NCBI RefSeq assembly: GCF_007828035.1
Contig: NZ_VITV01000021.1
Location: 1-52,889, forward strand
Length of the DNA stretch: 52,889 nucleotides
From: Nitrospirillum amazonense
GTDB taxonomy: Bacteria; Pseudomonadota; Alphaproteobacteria; Azospirillales; Azospirillaceae
Direction: 5' to 3'
Shown: positions 18,368-26,860 of the stretch, piece by piece
Numbering within the stretch: position 1 is the first letter of the stretch
Layout of the letters: each line of letters begins with the position of its first letter
Translations under genes and position numbers: made by a program
Notes under the pieces: model-generated
What the model saw: only the letters and a program-made list of their open reading frames with translations
Told to the model about the DNA's origin: nothing
Databases searched by the model: none

Positions 18368-18859
18368 ATGCCGGCGCAACAGCCCGCCACCATCGTGCCC
18401 TCCGTCCTCGACCGGCTGATCCAGCCGGTGGAAGGGCCGGCCGTGCGCAGCCTGGGCTGGAACGCGGCGTTGTCGCAGCTCAAGAACTCCATCCGCCGGG
18501 ATCTGGAGGCCATGCTGAACACGCGGCGGCGGCCGGGCAAGCTGGGCAATGATGTCGGCGAGCTGCACCGCTCCCCCCTGCAGTATGGCATCCCCGACTT
18601 CACGGCCATGAGTATGGCGGCGCCGGAGCGCCAGGCCGCCTTCGGTCGCGCGCTGGAGGTGGCCATCCGCGAGTTCGAGCCGCGCCTGTCGTCGGTTGCG
18701 GTCACCCTGCTGAACGGCGGCCGCAACCTGGACCGCACCTTGCGTTTCCGGGTGGAAGCGGTGATCCGCCTGGACCCGTCGCCGGAGCCCATCGTCTTCG
18801 AATCCGTGCTGGATCCCGTCAGCCAGACCTTCCTGATCAAGGGCGACCCCCATGCCTGA
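18368..18859 (+). CDS. tssE: TssE, gp25-like baseplate protein
   Basis: A 163-residue gp25/lysozyme-like family protein. It shows SLKNSI-type SQLKNSIRRDLEAMLNTRRR, the conserved YGIPDF, and IREFEPRLSSVAVTLLNG near the middle, then a strand pair RFRVEAVIRLD. TssE is a wedge component of the baseplate that nucleates the sheath. It starts three bases after tagJ and overlaps tssF by eight bases, inside the tssE-tssF-tssG baseplate block. Confidence 0.95.
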   Translation: MPAQQPATIVPSVLDRLIQPVEGPAVRSLGWNAALSQLKNSIRRDLEAMLNTRRRPGKLGNDVGELHRSPLQYGIPDFTAMSMAAPERQAAFGRALEVAIREFEPRLSSVAVTLLNGGRNLDRTLRFRVEAVIRLDPSPEPIVFESVLDPVSQTFLIKGDPHA

Positions 18860-20687
18860 CACCTTCCTGTCCTTCTACAACCAGGAACTGGCGGCCATCC
18901 GGCGGGCGGCGACCCGCTTCGCGGGTGAGCATCCCAAGGTGGCGGGCAACCTGCGCATCAGCCCGACCACGGTGGACGATCCCCACGTCGCCCGGCTGAT
19001 CGAATCCTTCGCCTATCTGACGGCGCGGGTGCGCCAGAAGCTGGATGACGATTTCCCGGAACTGACCGACGCGCTCCTGGGCGTGCTCTATCCCCACTAC
19101 GTGACGCCGCTGCCCTCCATGGCCATCGTGCAGATGAAGGCGGCGCCGGAACTGACGGGCAGCTTCACCGTGCCGCGCGGCGCCCAGGTGGAGACGGAGG
19201 CGGTGCGGGGCGAGGCCTGCCGCTTTCAGACCACCATGCCGGCCGAGATCTGGCCGGTGGAGGTTACGGCGGCCAGCCTGGCGGCCCTGCCGGCGGCGGC
19301 CCCCCTGGTGGCGTCCACCCGCCAGGCCAAGTCGGTGCTGCGGCTGAAGATCAGCTCCACCGCGCAAGGGCAGGGCCTGACCGACCTGGGCGTGGATCGC
19401 CTGCGCCTGTTCCTCTCCGGCCCGCCGGAGGTGGCGTTCACCCTGCACGAGCTGCTGCTGAACAACGTCGTGGGCATGGCGGTGGTGGAGGATGTGAACG
19501 ACCCCAACCCCGTGGAACTGGGCCCCGACCATTTGACGCCGGTGGGCTTCGAGCCCGAGGACGGCATGGTGCCCTATGGCGCCCAGTCCTTCCTGGGCTA
19601 CCGCCTGCTGAGCGAGCTGTTCACCTTTCCGGAAAAGTTCCTGTTCGTCGATTTGCACGGCCTCAGCGCGCGCTCCCTGCGCGGGGTGGGCCAGCATATG
19701 GAGGTCTACCTCTACCTCGACCGCGTGTGGACCGAGGGGGAACGGCTGGTGCGCCCCCAGGTGTTCGCCCTGGGCTGCGCCCCGGTGGTCAACCTGTTCC
19801 GGCAGTCAGCCGAGCCCATCATCCTGGGCCATGACGCCACTGAGTATCTGGTGCAGGCCGACGCCCGCCGGCCGGAGGCGCGCGAGATCTATGCCATCGA
19901 GCGGGTGCGGGCCTCTTCCCCCCGGGGGGAGAAGGCGGAGTTCCTGCCCCTCTACGGCAACCATCACGGCGCCGATCCATCGCGCCACCAGCATTTCTGG
20001 CACGCCATGCGCCGCCCCCGGGGCGGACGCGATGCCAGCAGCGAAATGTACCTGTCGCTGGTCGATCTGGGCCTCAACCCCAACGCCCCGCCCGACTGGA
20101 CGGTCAGCGTGGAGACGCTGTGTTTCAATCGCGACCTGCCGGCGCAGCTGCCCTTCGGTGGCGGCCATCCGCGCATGCACCTGACCGAGGGCGGGCCCAT
20201 CGCCGGCGTCACCTGCCTGACGCCGCCCACGGCGGTGGTGCGGCCGCAAACGGGCGACGGCGCCCGCTGGCGCCTGATCTCCCACCTCAACCTCAACCAC
20301 CTGTCGCTGATCGACGGCCAAGGGGGCAGGGACGGCCAGGGCGGGGCGGCGGCGTTGCGGGAGCTGCTGAAGCTTTACGACCTGAAGGACACGCCGGAGA
20401 CGCGGGCCATCATCGACAGCGTCACCGGCATCGGCTATCGCCGCGCCACGGCCCGGGCGCCGCACGCCGACTTCGCCGCCCTGTGCCGGGGCGTGGACAT
20501 CGACTTGGTGATGGACCCGGAGCGGGCGGGCGCCATGGGCATCTACCTGCCCTCGGCAGTGCTGGAACGCTTCTTCGCCCTCTACACCTCCATCAACTCC
20601 TTCACCCGGCTGACGGTGCGGGCCAAGGGCCGGAAAGAGGCGCTGGTCCGCTGGGGTGCCCGGATCGGCGCCAAGGTGACGGCATGA
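18852..20687 (+). CDS. tssF: TssF baseplate protein
   Basis: A 611-residue protein of standard TssF (ImpG/VasA) size. It opens with FLSFYNQELAAIRRAATRFAGEHPKVAGNL and VARLIESFAYLTARVRQKLDDDFPELTDALL, followed by LYPHYVTPLPSM, and shows LGYRLLSELFTFPEKFLFVDL in the middle. TssF2TssG forms the wedge core of the T6SS baseplate. The start lies inside the tssE end and the stop overlaps the tssG start, so expression is coupled. Confidence 0.97.
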   Translation: MPDTFLSFYNQELAAIRRAATRFAGEHPKVAGNLRISPTTVDDPHVARLIESFAYLTARVRQKLDDDFPELTDALLGVLYPHYVTPLPSMAIVQMKAAPELTGSFTVPRGAQVETEAVRGEACRFQTTMPAEIWPVEVTAASLAALPAAAPLVASTRQAKSVLRLKISSTAQGQGLTDLGVDRLRLFLSGPPEVAFTLHELLLNNVVGMAVVEDVNDPNPVELGPDHLTPVGFEPEDGMVPYGAQSFLGYRLLSELFTFPEKFLFVDLHGLSARSLRGVGQHMEVYLYLDRVWTEGERLVRPQVFALGCAPVVNLFRQSAEPIILGHDATEYLVQADARRPEAREIYAIERVRASSPRGEKAEFLPLYGNHHGADPSRHQHFWHAMRRPRGGRDASSEMYLSLVDLGLNPNAPPDWTVSVETLCFNRDLPAQLPFGGGHPRMHLTEGGPIAGVTCLTPPTAVVRPQTGDGARWRLISHLNLNHLSLIDGQGGRDGQGGAAALRELLKLYDLKDTPETRAIIDSVTGIGYRRATARAPHADFAALCRGVDIDLVMDPERAGAMGIYLPSAVLERFFALYTSINSFTRLTVRAKGRKEALVRWGARIGAKVTA

Positions 20688-21754
20688 ACGCCATCGTGCC
20701 CCTGCCGACGCTCAGCGGTTCGCCCGCCCTGCTGGACATGCTGCGGCATGAGCCCTTCCGCTTCGACCTGTTCCGCGCCATCCAGCTGCTGGAACGGCAG
20801 TTCGGAGCCTTGGCCGAAGAGGATGAGCTGCCCATCCGGTTCGCCGCGCACCAATCGTTGTGCTTCCCGGCGCATGAGATCCAGCGCCTGCACCTGCCTC
20901 ACCTGACGGAAGGCGGGGAAGAGGGCGAGGCGGCGGCGCCCGCCCGGCTGGATCTGAACGTCATGACCCTGACGGGGCCCGTCTCGGCCCTGCCGCAGGC
21001 TTATACCGAGACGGCCATCCGCAGCCTGCGCGATCGCACGCCTGGCTTCGCCGCCTTCCTCGATTTGTTCAACGACCGCATCGCCACTCTGCTGTTCCGC
21101 GCCTGGCGGCGCTATCGCCTGCCCGCCTTGTATGAGCATCGCGGGCTGGAAGGCGGGGACGCCGCCACGGCCGCCCTGTTCGGCATCGCCGGCTTTGGCA
21201 CTGGTCACCTGCGCGGCCGCCTGTCGGTGCGGGATGAGGTGGCGGTCTACTATGCCGGCCTGTTCAGCCAGCAGCCGCGCGCCGCCATCTCGCTGGAGCG
21301 CATGCTGGCCGACGCCTGCGGCCTGCCCGTCAAGGTGCAGCAGTTCGCCGGCCGCTGGATCGCCATTCCGGCGGAGGAGCAGACGTGCCTGCGCCTGGGG
21401 GGAAAGGCGCCCGCATACAACCGCCTGGGGGTGGATGCCGTGGCCGGTGCCCGCATGTGGGACGTGCAGGGCCAATTCCGCATCATCCTGGGCCCCCTGA
21501 CGCGGCGCCAGTTCATGGACCATCTGCCGGGTCGGCCGGGGCTGAGGCGCTTGGTGGAGCTGGCGCGTCTTTATGCCGGGCCCGAACTCGGCTTCGACGT
21601 GCAACTGGTGCTGCACCGGGAGGAAGTGCCCCCCTGCCAGCTGGACGGGCGGGACGGCACGGGCCCGCGCCTAGGCTACGACAGCTGGCTGGCGTCGCTG
21701 CCCATGCTGCACGACCCGGACGACGCCATCATTAGTATCAATGATACCGATTAG
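20684..21754 (+). CDS. tssG: TssG baseplate protein
   Basis: A 356-residue TssG (ImpH/VasB). Family landmarks are LRHEPFRFDLFRAIQLLERQFG, IRFAAHQSLCFPAHEI, NVMTLTGPVSALPQAYTE, FLDLFNDRIATLLFRAWRRYR and LGYDSWLASLP. The ATG at 20684 overlaps the tssF stop by four bases. The last codons shift abruptly to AT-rich sequence containing the direct repeat ATTAGTATCA (21731-21740 and 21750-21759), giving the tail ISINDTD. Family proteins normally end near the DDAII position, so the tail is probably unimportant. It closes the main operon. Confidence 0.96.
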   Translation: MNAIVPLPTLSGSPALLDMLRHEPFRFDLFRAIQLLERQFGALAEEDELPIRFAAHQSLCFPAHEIQRLHLPHLTEGGEEGEAAAPARLDLNVMTLTGPVSALPQAYTETAIRSLRDRTPGFAAFLDLFNDRIATLLFRAWRRYRLPALYEHRGLEGGDAATAALFGIAGFGTGHLRGRLSVRDEVAVYYAGLFSQQPRAAISLERMLADACGLPVKVQQFAGRWIAIPAEEQTCLRLGGKAPAYNRLGVDAVAGARMWDVQGQFRIILGPLTRRQFMDHLPGRPGLRRLVELARLYAGPELGFDVQLVLHREEVPPCQLDGRDGTGPRLGYDSWLASLPMLHDPDDAIISINDTD

Positions 21755-21781
21755 TATCACCTGGAGCATATATCGGAAGTA

Positions 21782-21818
21782 ATGCCGTTCTATTAATGTA
21801 ATGTTACATGAATGGCAT
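21782..21818. promoter_or_regulatory. Nested inverted repeat in the AT-rich tssG-tssH gap
   Basis: In the 209-bp AT-rich gap (21755-21963), arms ATGCCGTTC (21782-21790) and GAATGGCAT (21810-21818, one mismatch) enclose a perfect ATGTAA-TG-TTACAT palindrome (21796-21809). This can be an operator for the tssH-hcp unit or a hairpin at the end of the main operon. A second small palindrome, GTATCA-A-TGATAC, lies at 21735-21747 inside the tssG end. The gap most likely holds the tssH promoter, although I see no clear -35/-10 pair. Confidence 0.45.
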
Positions 21819-21963
21819 AATAACAGATGGAAAATTTGATACTATAACTATTGGGTAAGTTCCAATTGCCGTTCGAGTTTTATTTTTGCAGTCATGCCAT
21901 CGGCGGACCTGGGTCGGACGATGGGGGTAGGGGAATACGTCAACCAAAAGCGCGGGTCTTGAA

Positions 21964-24612
21964 ATGGATTCGATGGATCTAAGGACGCTGGTCGATGGGC
22001 TGGATGCCGCGGCCCGGCGGGCGCTTGAAGCCGCCGCGGGCGGTGCCATGGCCAAAACCCACTATGAGATTGAGATCGAGCACTGGCTGCACGCCTTGCT
22101 CGACCGGCCGGACACCGGCCTGCGCCAGGCGCTGCCCAAGGTGGGCCTGGGCCCTGAGGCGCTGGAGCGCGCGCTTGACCGTGGGTTGGCCCGCTGCCGC
22201 ACCGGCAGCAGCCGCGCCCCGGCCTTCTCGCCGCGCGTCGTCTCGCTGATGCGTGAGGCCTGGTTCCTGGCCACCTTGCGCTTCAAGGCCGGGGCGGTGT
22301 CGCCCCTGCACCTGCTGGCGGCCCTGGTGGCCGACGATAAGGGCGCCTTGGCCTTTGGCGATCTGGCCGCTGCGCTGGAAGCCATCGACCCGCAGGCGCT
22401 GGACGCCCTGATCGAGACCGAGGTTCCCGAGGGTGCCGCCGCCGATGGCCAGGCCCCGCGCAAGCCCGGCGGGCGCACGCCCAACCTGGATGCTTACACC
22501 ATCGACCTGACGGCGGAGGCGGCCCAGGGCCGCATCGACCCCATCACCGGCCGCGATGCCGAGGTGCGGCAGGTGATCGATATCCTGACCCGCCGCCGCC
22601 AGAACAACCCCATCCTGGTGGGCGAGGCCGGCGTGGGCAAGACCGCCGTGGTGGAAAGCCTGGCCCTGCGCATCGCCGCGGGCGAGGTGCCGGCGGCCCT
22701 GCGCGAGGTCAGCATCCGCACCCTGGATCTGGGCCTGCTGCAGGCCGGCGCCGGCGTGAAGGGCGAGTTCGAGAACCGCCTGAAGGGCGTGATCGACGAG
22801 GTCAAGGGCTCGATCAAGCCCATCATCCTGTTCGTGGACGAGGCGCACACCCTGATCGGTGCCGGCGGCCAGGCGGGGCAGGGTGACGCCGCCAACCTGC
22901 TGAAGCCCGATCTGGCCCGTGGCGCGCTGCGCATGGTGGCCGCCACCACCTGGGCGGAATACAAGCGCTATATCGAGCGCGACGCCGCCCTGGTCCGGCG
23001 CTTCCAGCCGGTGAAAGTGGGCGAGCCGGACGAGGCGACCGCCATCGCCATGATGCGCGGCCTGGTCCCGACGCTGGAGAAGCACCACGGCGTGCGCATC
23101 CTGGATGCGGCGGTGCGGGCGGCCGTGCACCTGTCCCACCGCTACATCACCGGGCGCCAGCTTCCCGACAAGTGCGTCAGCGTGCTGGACACGGCCGCCG
23201 CCATGGTGGCCATGAGCCAGGCCGGCCGGCCCGAGGTGCTGGACGCCGTGGCCCGGGAGACGGAAGGGCTGGAGGCGGAAAAGGCGTCCCTGCTGCGGGA
23301 GGTGGCGCTGGGTGCCGACCATGGCGACGCCATCGCCGCCCTGGACGAACGGCTGGCCGACGCCCAGGTGCGCCAGGCCGACCTGCACCGGCGCTGGACG
23401 GAGGAACGCCGCCTGATCGACGAAATCGTCGGCGTCCGGGGCTCGCTGGAAACGGCGCAGGGCGATACCGACGTGGCCGCCCTGCGCGGACGCCACGCCC
23501 GTCTGCACCAGGACCTGACGGACTATCAGGGCGAGCAGCCCCTGATGCACCACGACGTCACCGCGCAGGCTGTGGCCGAGGTGGTGGCGCGCTGGACCGG
23601 CATCCCGGTGGGCCGCATGCTGTCCAGCGAGATTGAGACGGTGTTGGGCCTGGAAGGGCGCCTGGGCCAGCGGGTGGTGGGTCAGGACGACGCCCTGCAC
23701 CTGATCGCCGACGTACTGCATACCGCCCGGGCCGGTATCGCCGACCCACGCAAGCCGCCCGCTATCTTCCTGCTGGCGGGCCCCAGCGGCGTGGGCAAGA
23801 CCGAGACCGCCCTGGCGCTGGCCGACATGATGTACGGCGGGGAACAGAGCCTGACCGTCATCAACATGTCGGAGTTCAAGGAGGAGCATAAGGTCTCCCT
23901 CCTCATGGGGTCGCCCCCCGGCTACGTCGGCTATGGCGAGGGCGGTATCCTGACCGAGGCGGTGCGCCGTCGGCCCTACGGCGTGCTGTTGCTGGATGAG
24001 ATGGAAAAGGCGCACCCCGGCGTGCAGGACATCTTCTACCAGGTGTTCGACAAGGGCGTGCTGCGCGACGGCGAAGGCCGCGACATCGACTTCCGCAACA
24101 CCACCATCCTGATGGCGTCCAACGCCGGGTCCGATCTGCTGACGGCCCTGGCCGCCGACCGCGAGACCCTGCCGGATCTGGCCGGCCTGACGGCTGCCCT
24201 GCATCCGGAACTGCTGAAGCACTACAAGGCGGCCTTCCTGGGCCGGGTCACGGTGGTGCCCTACCTGCCGCTGACGGCGGAGCGCCTGCGCGACATCGTC
24301 GGCCTGCAGCTGGGCCGCCTGCGCCAGCGGGTGGAGCAGACCTATGGCGCCGCCCTGTCCGTGTCGCCGGCGGTGATCGAACGGCTGGTGGCCCGGTGCG
24401 GCGAAAGCGACGTCGGGGCCCGCGCCATCGACCATGTGCTGTCGCGCAGCCTGATGCCGGCGCTGTCCAAGCGCCTTCTGGAAACCCTGGCCGCCCGGCG
24501 CACCGTCGCCGCCGCGACCGTGGATTGGGATGACGAGGCCGGGGATTTCCGGATCGACATCCAAACGGTGCCACTGGCCGAAAGGCCGATGGTGGAGTCC
24601 GCGGCGGAATAA
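21964..24612 (+). CDS. tssH: TssH/ClpV AAA+ sheath-recycling ATPase
   Basis: An 882-residue Hsp100/ClpB-type ATPase. The N-terminal domain (about 1-150) is followed by AAA module 1 with Walker A GEAGVGKT (220-227) and Walker B ILFVDEAH. A middle coiled-coil region (about 420-500) precedes AAA module 2 with Walker A GPSGVGKT (606-613), Walker B LLLDEMEKAH and sensor sequence TTILMASNAGSD. ClpV binds TssB/TssC in contracted sheaths and disassembles them. The start is not backed by a strong ribosome site; the ATG at 21964 and the one at 21973 are both possible. It sits after its own promoter-sized gap and before hcp, resembling the Agrobacterium hcp operon. Confidence 0.96.
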   Translation: MDSMDLRTLVDGLDAAARRALEAAAGGAMAKTHYEIEIEHWLHALLDRPDTGLRQALPKVGLGPEALERALDRGLARCRTGSSRAPAFSPRVVSLMREAWFLATLRFKAGAVSPLHLLAALVADDKGALAFGDLAAALEAIDPQALDALIETEVPEGAAADGQAPRKPGGRTPNLDAYTIDLTAEAAQGRIDPITGRDAEVRQVIDILTRRRQNNPILVGEAGVGKTAVVESLALRIAAGEVPAALREVSIRTLDLGLLQAGAGVKGEFENRLKGVIDEVKGSIKPIILFVDEAHTLIGAGGQAGQGDAANLLKPDLARGALRMVAATTWAEYKRYIERDAALVRRFQPVKVGEPDEATAIAMMRGLVPTLEKHHGVRILDAAVRAAVHLSHRYITGRQLPDKCVSVLDTAAAMVAMSQAGRPEVLDAVARETEGLEAEKASLLREVALGADHGDAIAALDERLADAQVRQADLHRRWTEERRLIDEIVGVRGSLETAQGDTDVAALRGRHARLHQDLTDYQGEQPLMHHDVTAQAVAEVVARWTGIPVGRMLSSEIETVLGLEGRLGQRVVGQDDALHLIADVLHTARAGIADPRKPPAIFLLAGPSGVGKTETALALADMMYGGEQSLTVINMSEFKEEHKVSLLMGSPPGYVGYGEGGILTEAVRRRPYGVLLLDEMEKAHPGVQDIFYQVFDKGVLRDGEGRDIDFRNTTILMASNAGSDLLTALAADRETLPDLAGLTAALHPELLKHYKAAFLGRVTVVPYLPLTAERLRDIVGLQLGRLRQRVEQTYGAALSVSPAVIERLVARCGESDVGARAIDHVLSRSLMPALSKRLLETLAARRTVAAATVDWDDEAGDFRIDIQTVPLAERPMVESAAE

Positions 24613-24757
24613 GCCGCCAAGGCACCGCCCGGACCCAAGCCGCTTGGGGTCACCCGGCGCACCGTACCTACCGCACCGGCCGCTGGCCGCCCGCCAGTCC
24701 GGTGCATCGACGCAAACCCGCGTTCAACCAAAGTCCATGAAGTGAGGAGAACTACGA
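24613..24757 (+). promoter_or_regulatory. tssH-hcp intergenic region
   Basis: This 145-bp gap holds a CCCAAGC/GCTTGGG inverted repeat (24634-24648) and a strong ribosome site (GAGGAGA) before the hcp ATG. A separate hcp promoter here would fit the high Hcp demand. I found no recognisable sigma-54 or sigma-70 element. Confidence 0.35.
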
Positions 24758-25234
24758 ATGCCCATTTACCTGCAGATCGACGGCATCTCCGGCGACGCCA
24801 CCCAGCAGAACCACCAGCAGTGGACCGACATCAAGACCCTGCAGTGGGGCGTGACCCGGTCCATGAACACCCTGGCCGGCGCCACCGCCAACCGCGAAGG
24901 TTCCGAGCCGTCGGTGCGTGAAGTCGTGCTGACCAAGACCAGCGACAGCTCCTCCGTGAAGCTGTTCTCCCAGGCCTGCAGCGGCCGTTCGGGTGTGACC
25001 GCCAAGATCCACATCGTCACCAGCGGCAACCCCGGCGACACCTACATCGAGTTCACCCTGACCAACACCCTGATCTCGTCCTACAACATCTCTGCCTCCA
25101 GCGACCGTCCGGAAGAGCAGATCGTGCTGAACTTCACCAAGGTGGAGATGAAGTACACCCCGTACGACAGCCAGCACAACCCGCAGTCCCCGATCATCGC
25201 CTCCTACGACCTGGCCACCACCAAGTCGGCTTGA
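24758..25234 (+). CDS. hcp: Hcp (TssD) tube protein
   Basis: A 158-residue Hcp1-family protein beginning MPIYLQIDGISGDAT and containing TLQWGVTRSMNT, the EVVLTKTSDSSSVKLF strand pair and the terminal strand IVLNFTKVEMKYTPYD. Hexameric Hcp rings stack into the T6SS inner tube and can chaperone small effectors in the lumen. Length and motifs are normal, with no C-terminal effector extension. It is preceded by GTGAGGAGA at good spacing and followed by a strong hairpin. The putative effector module starts about 150 bp downstream. Confidence 0.97.
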   Translation: MPIYLQIDGISGDATQQNHQQWTDIKTLQWGVTRSMNTLAGATANREGSEPSVREVVLTKTSDSSSVKLFSQACSGRSGVTAKIHIVTSGNPGDTYIEFTLTNTLISSYNISASSDRPEEQIVLNFTKVEMKYTPYDSQHNPQSPIIASYDLATTKSA

Positions 25235-25249
25235 TCGATCGCTTGAGCG

Positions 25250-25279
25250 GCCACGCGGGCGGGCAGCCGCCCGCGTGGC
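25250..25279 (+). terminator. Strong hairpin after hcp
   Basis: A perfect 13-pair GC-rich stem (25250-25262 with 25267-25279) has a GCAG loop, starts 16 bases after the hcp stop and is followed by only a short T/C stretch (TTC). Flanking CTTGA and TCAAG can extend it. It is probably an hcp transcript terminator or 3'-stabilising structure that separates hcp from the accessory genes. Confidence 0.7.
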
Positions 25280-25377
25280 TTCAAGCCTCTGATAGTTGCC
25301 TGGGATCGCTCGCGCCGTAACACGGATGATGAAGCCGCAATTCCGGCTCTCGCCCAGAGTCGTGGACGGAGAATGAG

Positions 25378-25869
25378 ATGATGTCTGCCCTGGGTGTTCA
25401 TCGTCGGGGGCGGGATCGAGGGCAAGCGACGCTAAGCACCTGGCGTTTTTACTTTCTCGATATCTTGTTTGTAGTCTGCATCTGGTTGATCTGGGCGTCC
25501 TATCCGGATCTTTTGGTGTTTGACGGTGGTGCCGACCACGTCCTCTTTAGCAGATATGTGTTTTGTTTCTTTGCTGGGCCGTTTTTGTATGGCATCCGAA
25601 TTGCGATGTATGTCGCGATCTTTAGAAAATATAAGAAGCCGATGACTATGGAAATTCGGATCATCCAGATTTCCATCGGCGCTTTTATAACGATCATGGT
25701 TCTTGGGATATTTGCCGGAGATCTATGGGCTTCGGCTCACGGATATAAGAAGTGCTTCAAGGTGGCCGATCGTTCCAACGATTACTTATATGTATTGCAG
25801 GGAACAGAATGCTCGCCGGAGCCTAGTCTCGGCGAATACCTACACCCGGAAGACAGTAAGCGGCAGTAG
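25378..25869 (+). CDS. Unknown low-GC three-helix membrane protein
   Basis: A 163-residue protein of no family I can name with confidence. Three hydrophobic segments lie at about 24-47 (FLDILFVVCIWLIWASYP), 58-82 (YVFCFFAGPFLYGIRIAMYVA) and 91-113 (IQISIGAFITIMVLGIFAGDL). A polar C-terminal tail follows with two cysteines (GYKKCFKV, GTECSPEP). Four 60-base rows counted by hand hold 23-30 G/C each, roughly 45%, far below the neighbours, which suggests recent acquisition. GGAG precedes the ATG at 25378 (another ATG follows directly). It sits between hcp and the putative effector. It could be an extra or orphan immunity protein; a DUF1240-like identity is a guess only. Confidence 0.7.
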   Translation: MMSALGVHRRGRDRGQATLSTWRFYFLDILFVVCIWLIWASYPDLLVFDGGADHVLFSRYVFCFFAGPFLYGIRIAMYVAIFRKYKKPMTMEIRIIQISIGAFITIMVLGIFAGDLWASAHGYKKCFKVADRSNDYLYVLQGTECSPEPSLGEYLHPEDSKRQ

Positions 25870-25909
25870 AGGCTGCTTTCGGCAGAAATAGAAGAGTGGG
25901 AGAAACGCT

Positions 25910-26860
25910 ATGGCAGTCGTTCTGAACAGTGACTGGGGGCCGTTCCGCAATGAGACCGAGGCCACGGCCTGCCTGTGCGCCTATGTCGACAAGGTGTGCG
26001 GTCCCGGGGTCGGCATTTCCTGGGCCACCAACGGCTATGTCTACCCACTGCGCGGCCCTACGCGCGATGCCGGCGGTTTTGGTGACATCTTCGTTTTCCA
26101 GTGGAGCCACATTCCCGCTCCGCCACCCAAGCATCAGCCGCCGCCCGATTTCTGGCATCGGGTGAAGGCCTTCATAGAGAGGTGCATGGAGGCCCAGGGC
26201 CAGGCCGCCATCGCACAGAGCGAGGCCGACCTGGCCATGAGTCAGGCCGTGGGACGCGTCTTCAACCGCATGTTCACCTCGCACGGCGATGACGCCTTGG
26301 GCGTGGCGCTGGACGTGTTGTGCGTCGCGGCCTCCATCGCGCTCATCCCCACCGGGCTGGGCGTGTTGGGTGTGGCCGGCCTGGTGGGCGGCGTCTTCCT
26401 GCTGGTGGCCGACGGCACCGCCTATGGCATGGAACTGGCCGGCAACGACGAGGGGGCCGAGGCCTTCAAGCAGCACACCGAGAAATACCGCATCATCGCG
26501 ACGGTCATGACCCTGCCTGACATCGTCGTCGGTGGCCCCAAGGCCATCAAGGAACTGGCGGAGGCGCGGGAACTGCTGCAGGCGGACTTGACGACCGCCC
26601 GTTCGGCGGAGACGCTGGCCGCGCGCACCGCCAATGCCTCCCGCGCGGAGCGGTATGCGCAGATTGCGGAGCGTGCTCATTTGCGGTCCCAACTTCGCGC
26701 CAAGCAGATCCATGCCGGCATGACGCTGGAGGTCGCCCCCCGCGCTGCTGGTGTCGGCTCCGGCTTCCTTATGATCCGGGAAGAGATTCTGGGCGATGAA
26801 TCGGCCCTGCATGAAATAGCCCGCCGTCTTCAGGTTCACAGCGTCGCGGTGCACAAATGA
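25910..26860 (+). CDS. Putative membrane-targeting T6SS effector (Hcp-linked cargo)
   Basis: A 316-residue protein without signal peptide. The N-terminal ~75 residues form a compact region (MAVVLNSDWGPFRNETEAT, then GFGDIFVFQWSHIPAPPP). A proline linker and an amphipathic helix follow. The hydrophobic core at about 132-172 reads IALIPTGLGVLGVAGLVGGV, with glycines every third residue (a glycine-zipper-like pattern), then LLVADGTAYGMEL. After it comes RIIATVMTLPDIVVGG (194-209), then a long Ala/Arg/Glu helix to about 265. I know similar glycine-rich hairpin cores from T6SS-associated toxins, but I do not name a family. Context supports an effector: downstream of hcp, with a four-base overlap into a polytopic membrane protein gene. 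Pore formation or membrane damage is an inference. GGGAG precedes the ATG at good spacing. Confidence 0.6.
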   Translation: MAVVLNSDWGPFRNETEATACLCAYVDKVCGPGVGISWATNGYVYPLRGPTRDAGGFGDIFVFQWSHIPAPPPKHQPPPDFWHRVKAFIERCMEAQGQAAIAQSEADLAMSQAVGRVFNRMFTSHGDDALGVALDVLCVAASIALIPTGLGVLGVAGLVGGVFLLVADGTAYGMELAGNDEGAEAFKQHTEKYRIIATVMTLPDIVVGGPKAIKELAEARELLQADLTTARSAETLAARTANASRAERYAQIAERAHLRSQLRAKQIHAGMTLEVAPRAAGVGSGFLMIREEILGDESALHEIARRLQVHSVAVHK

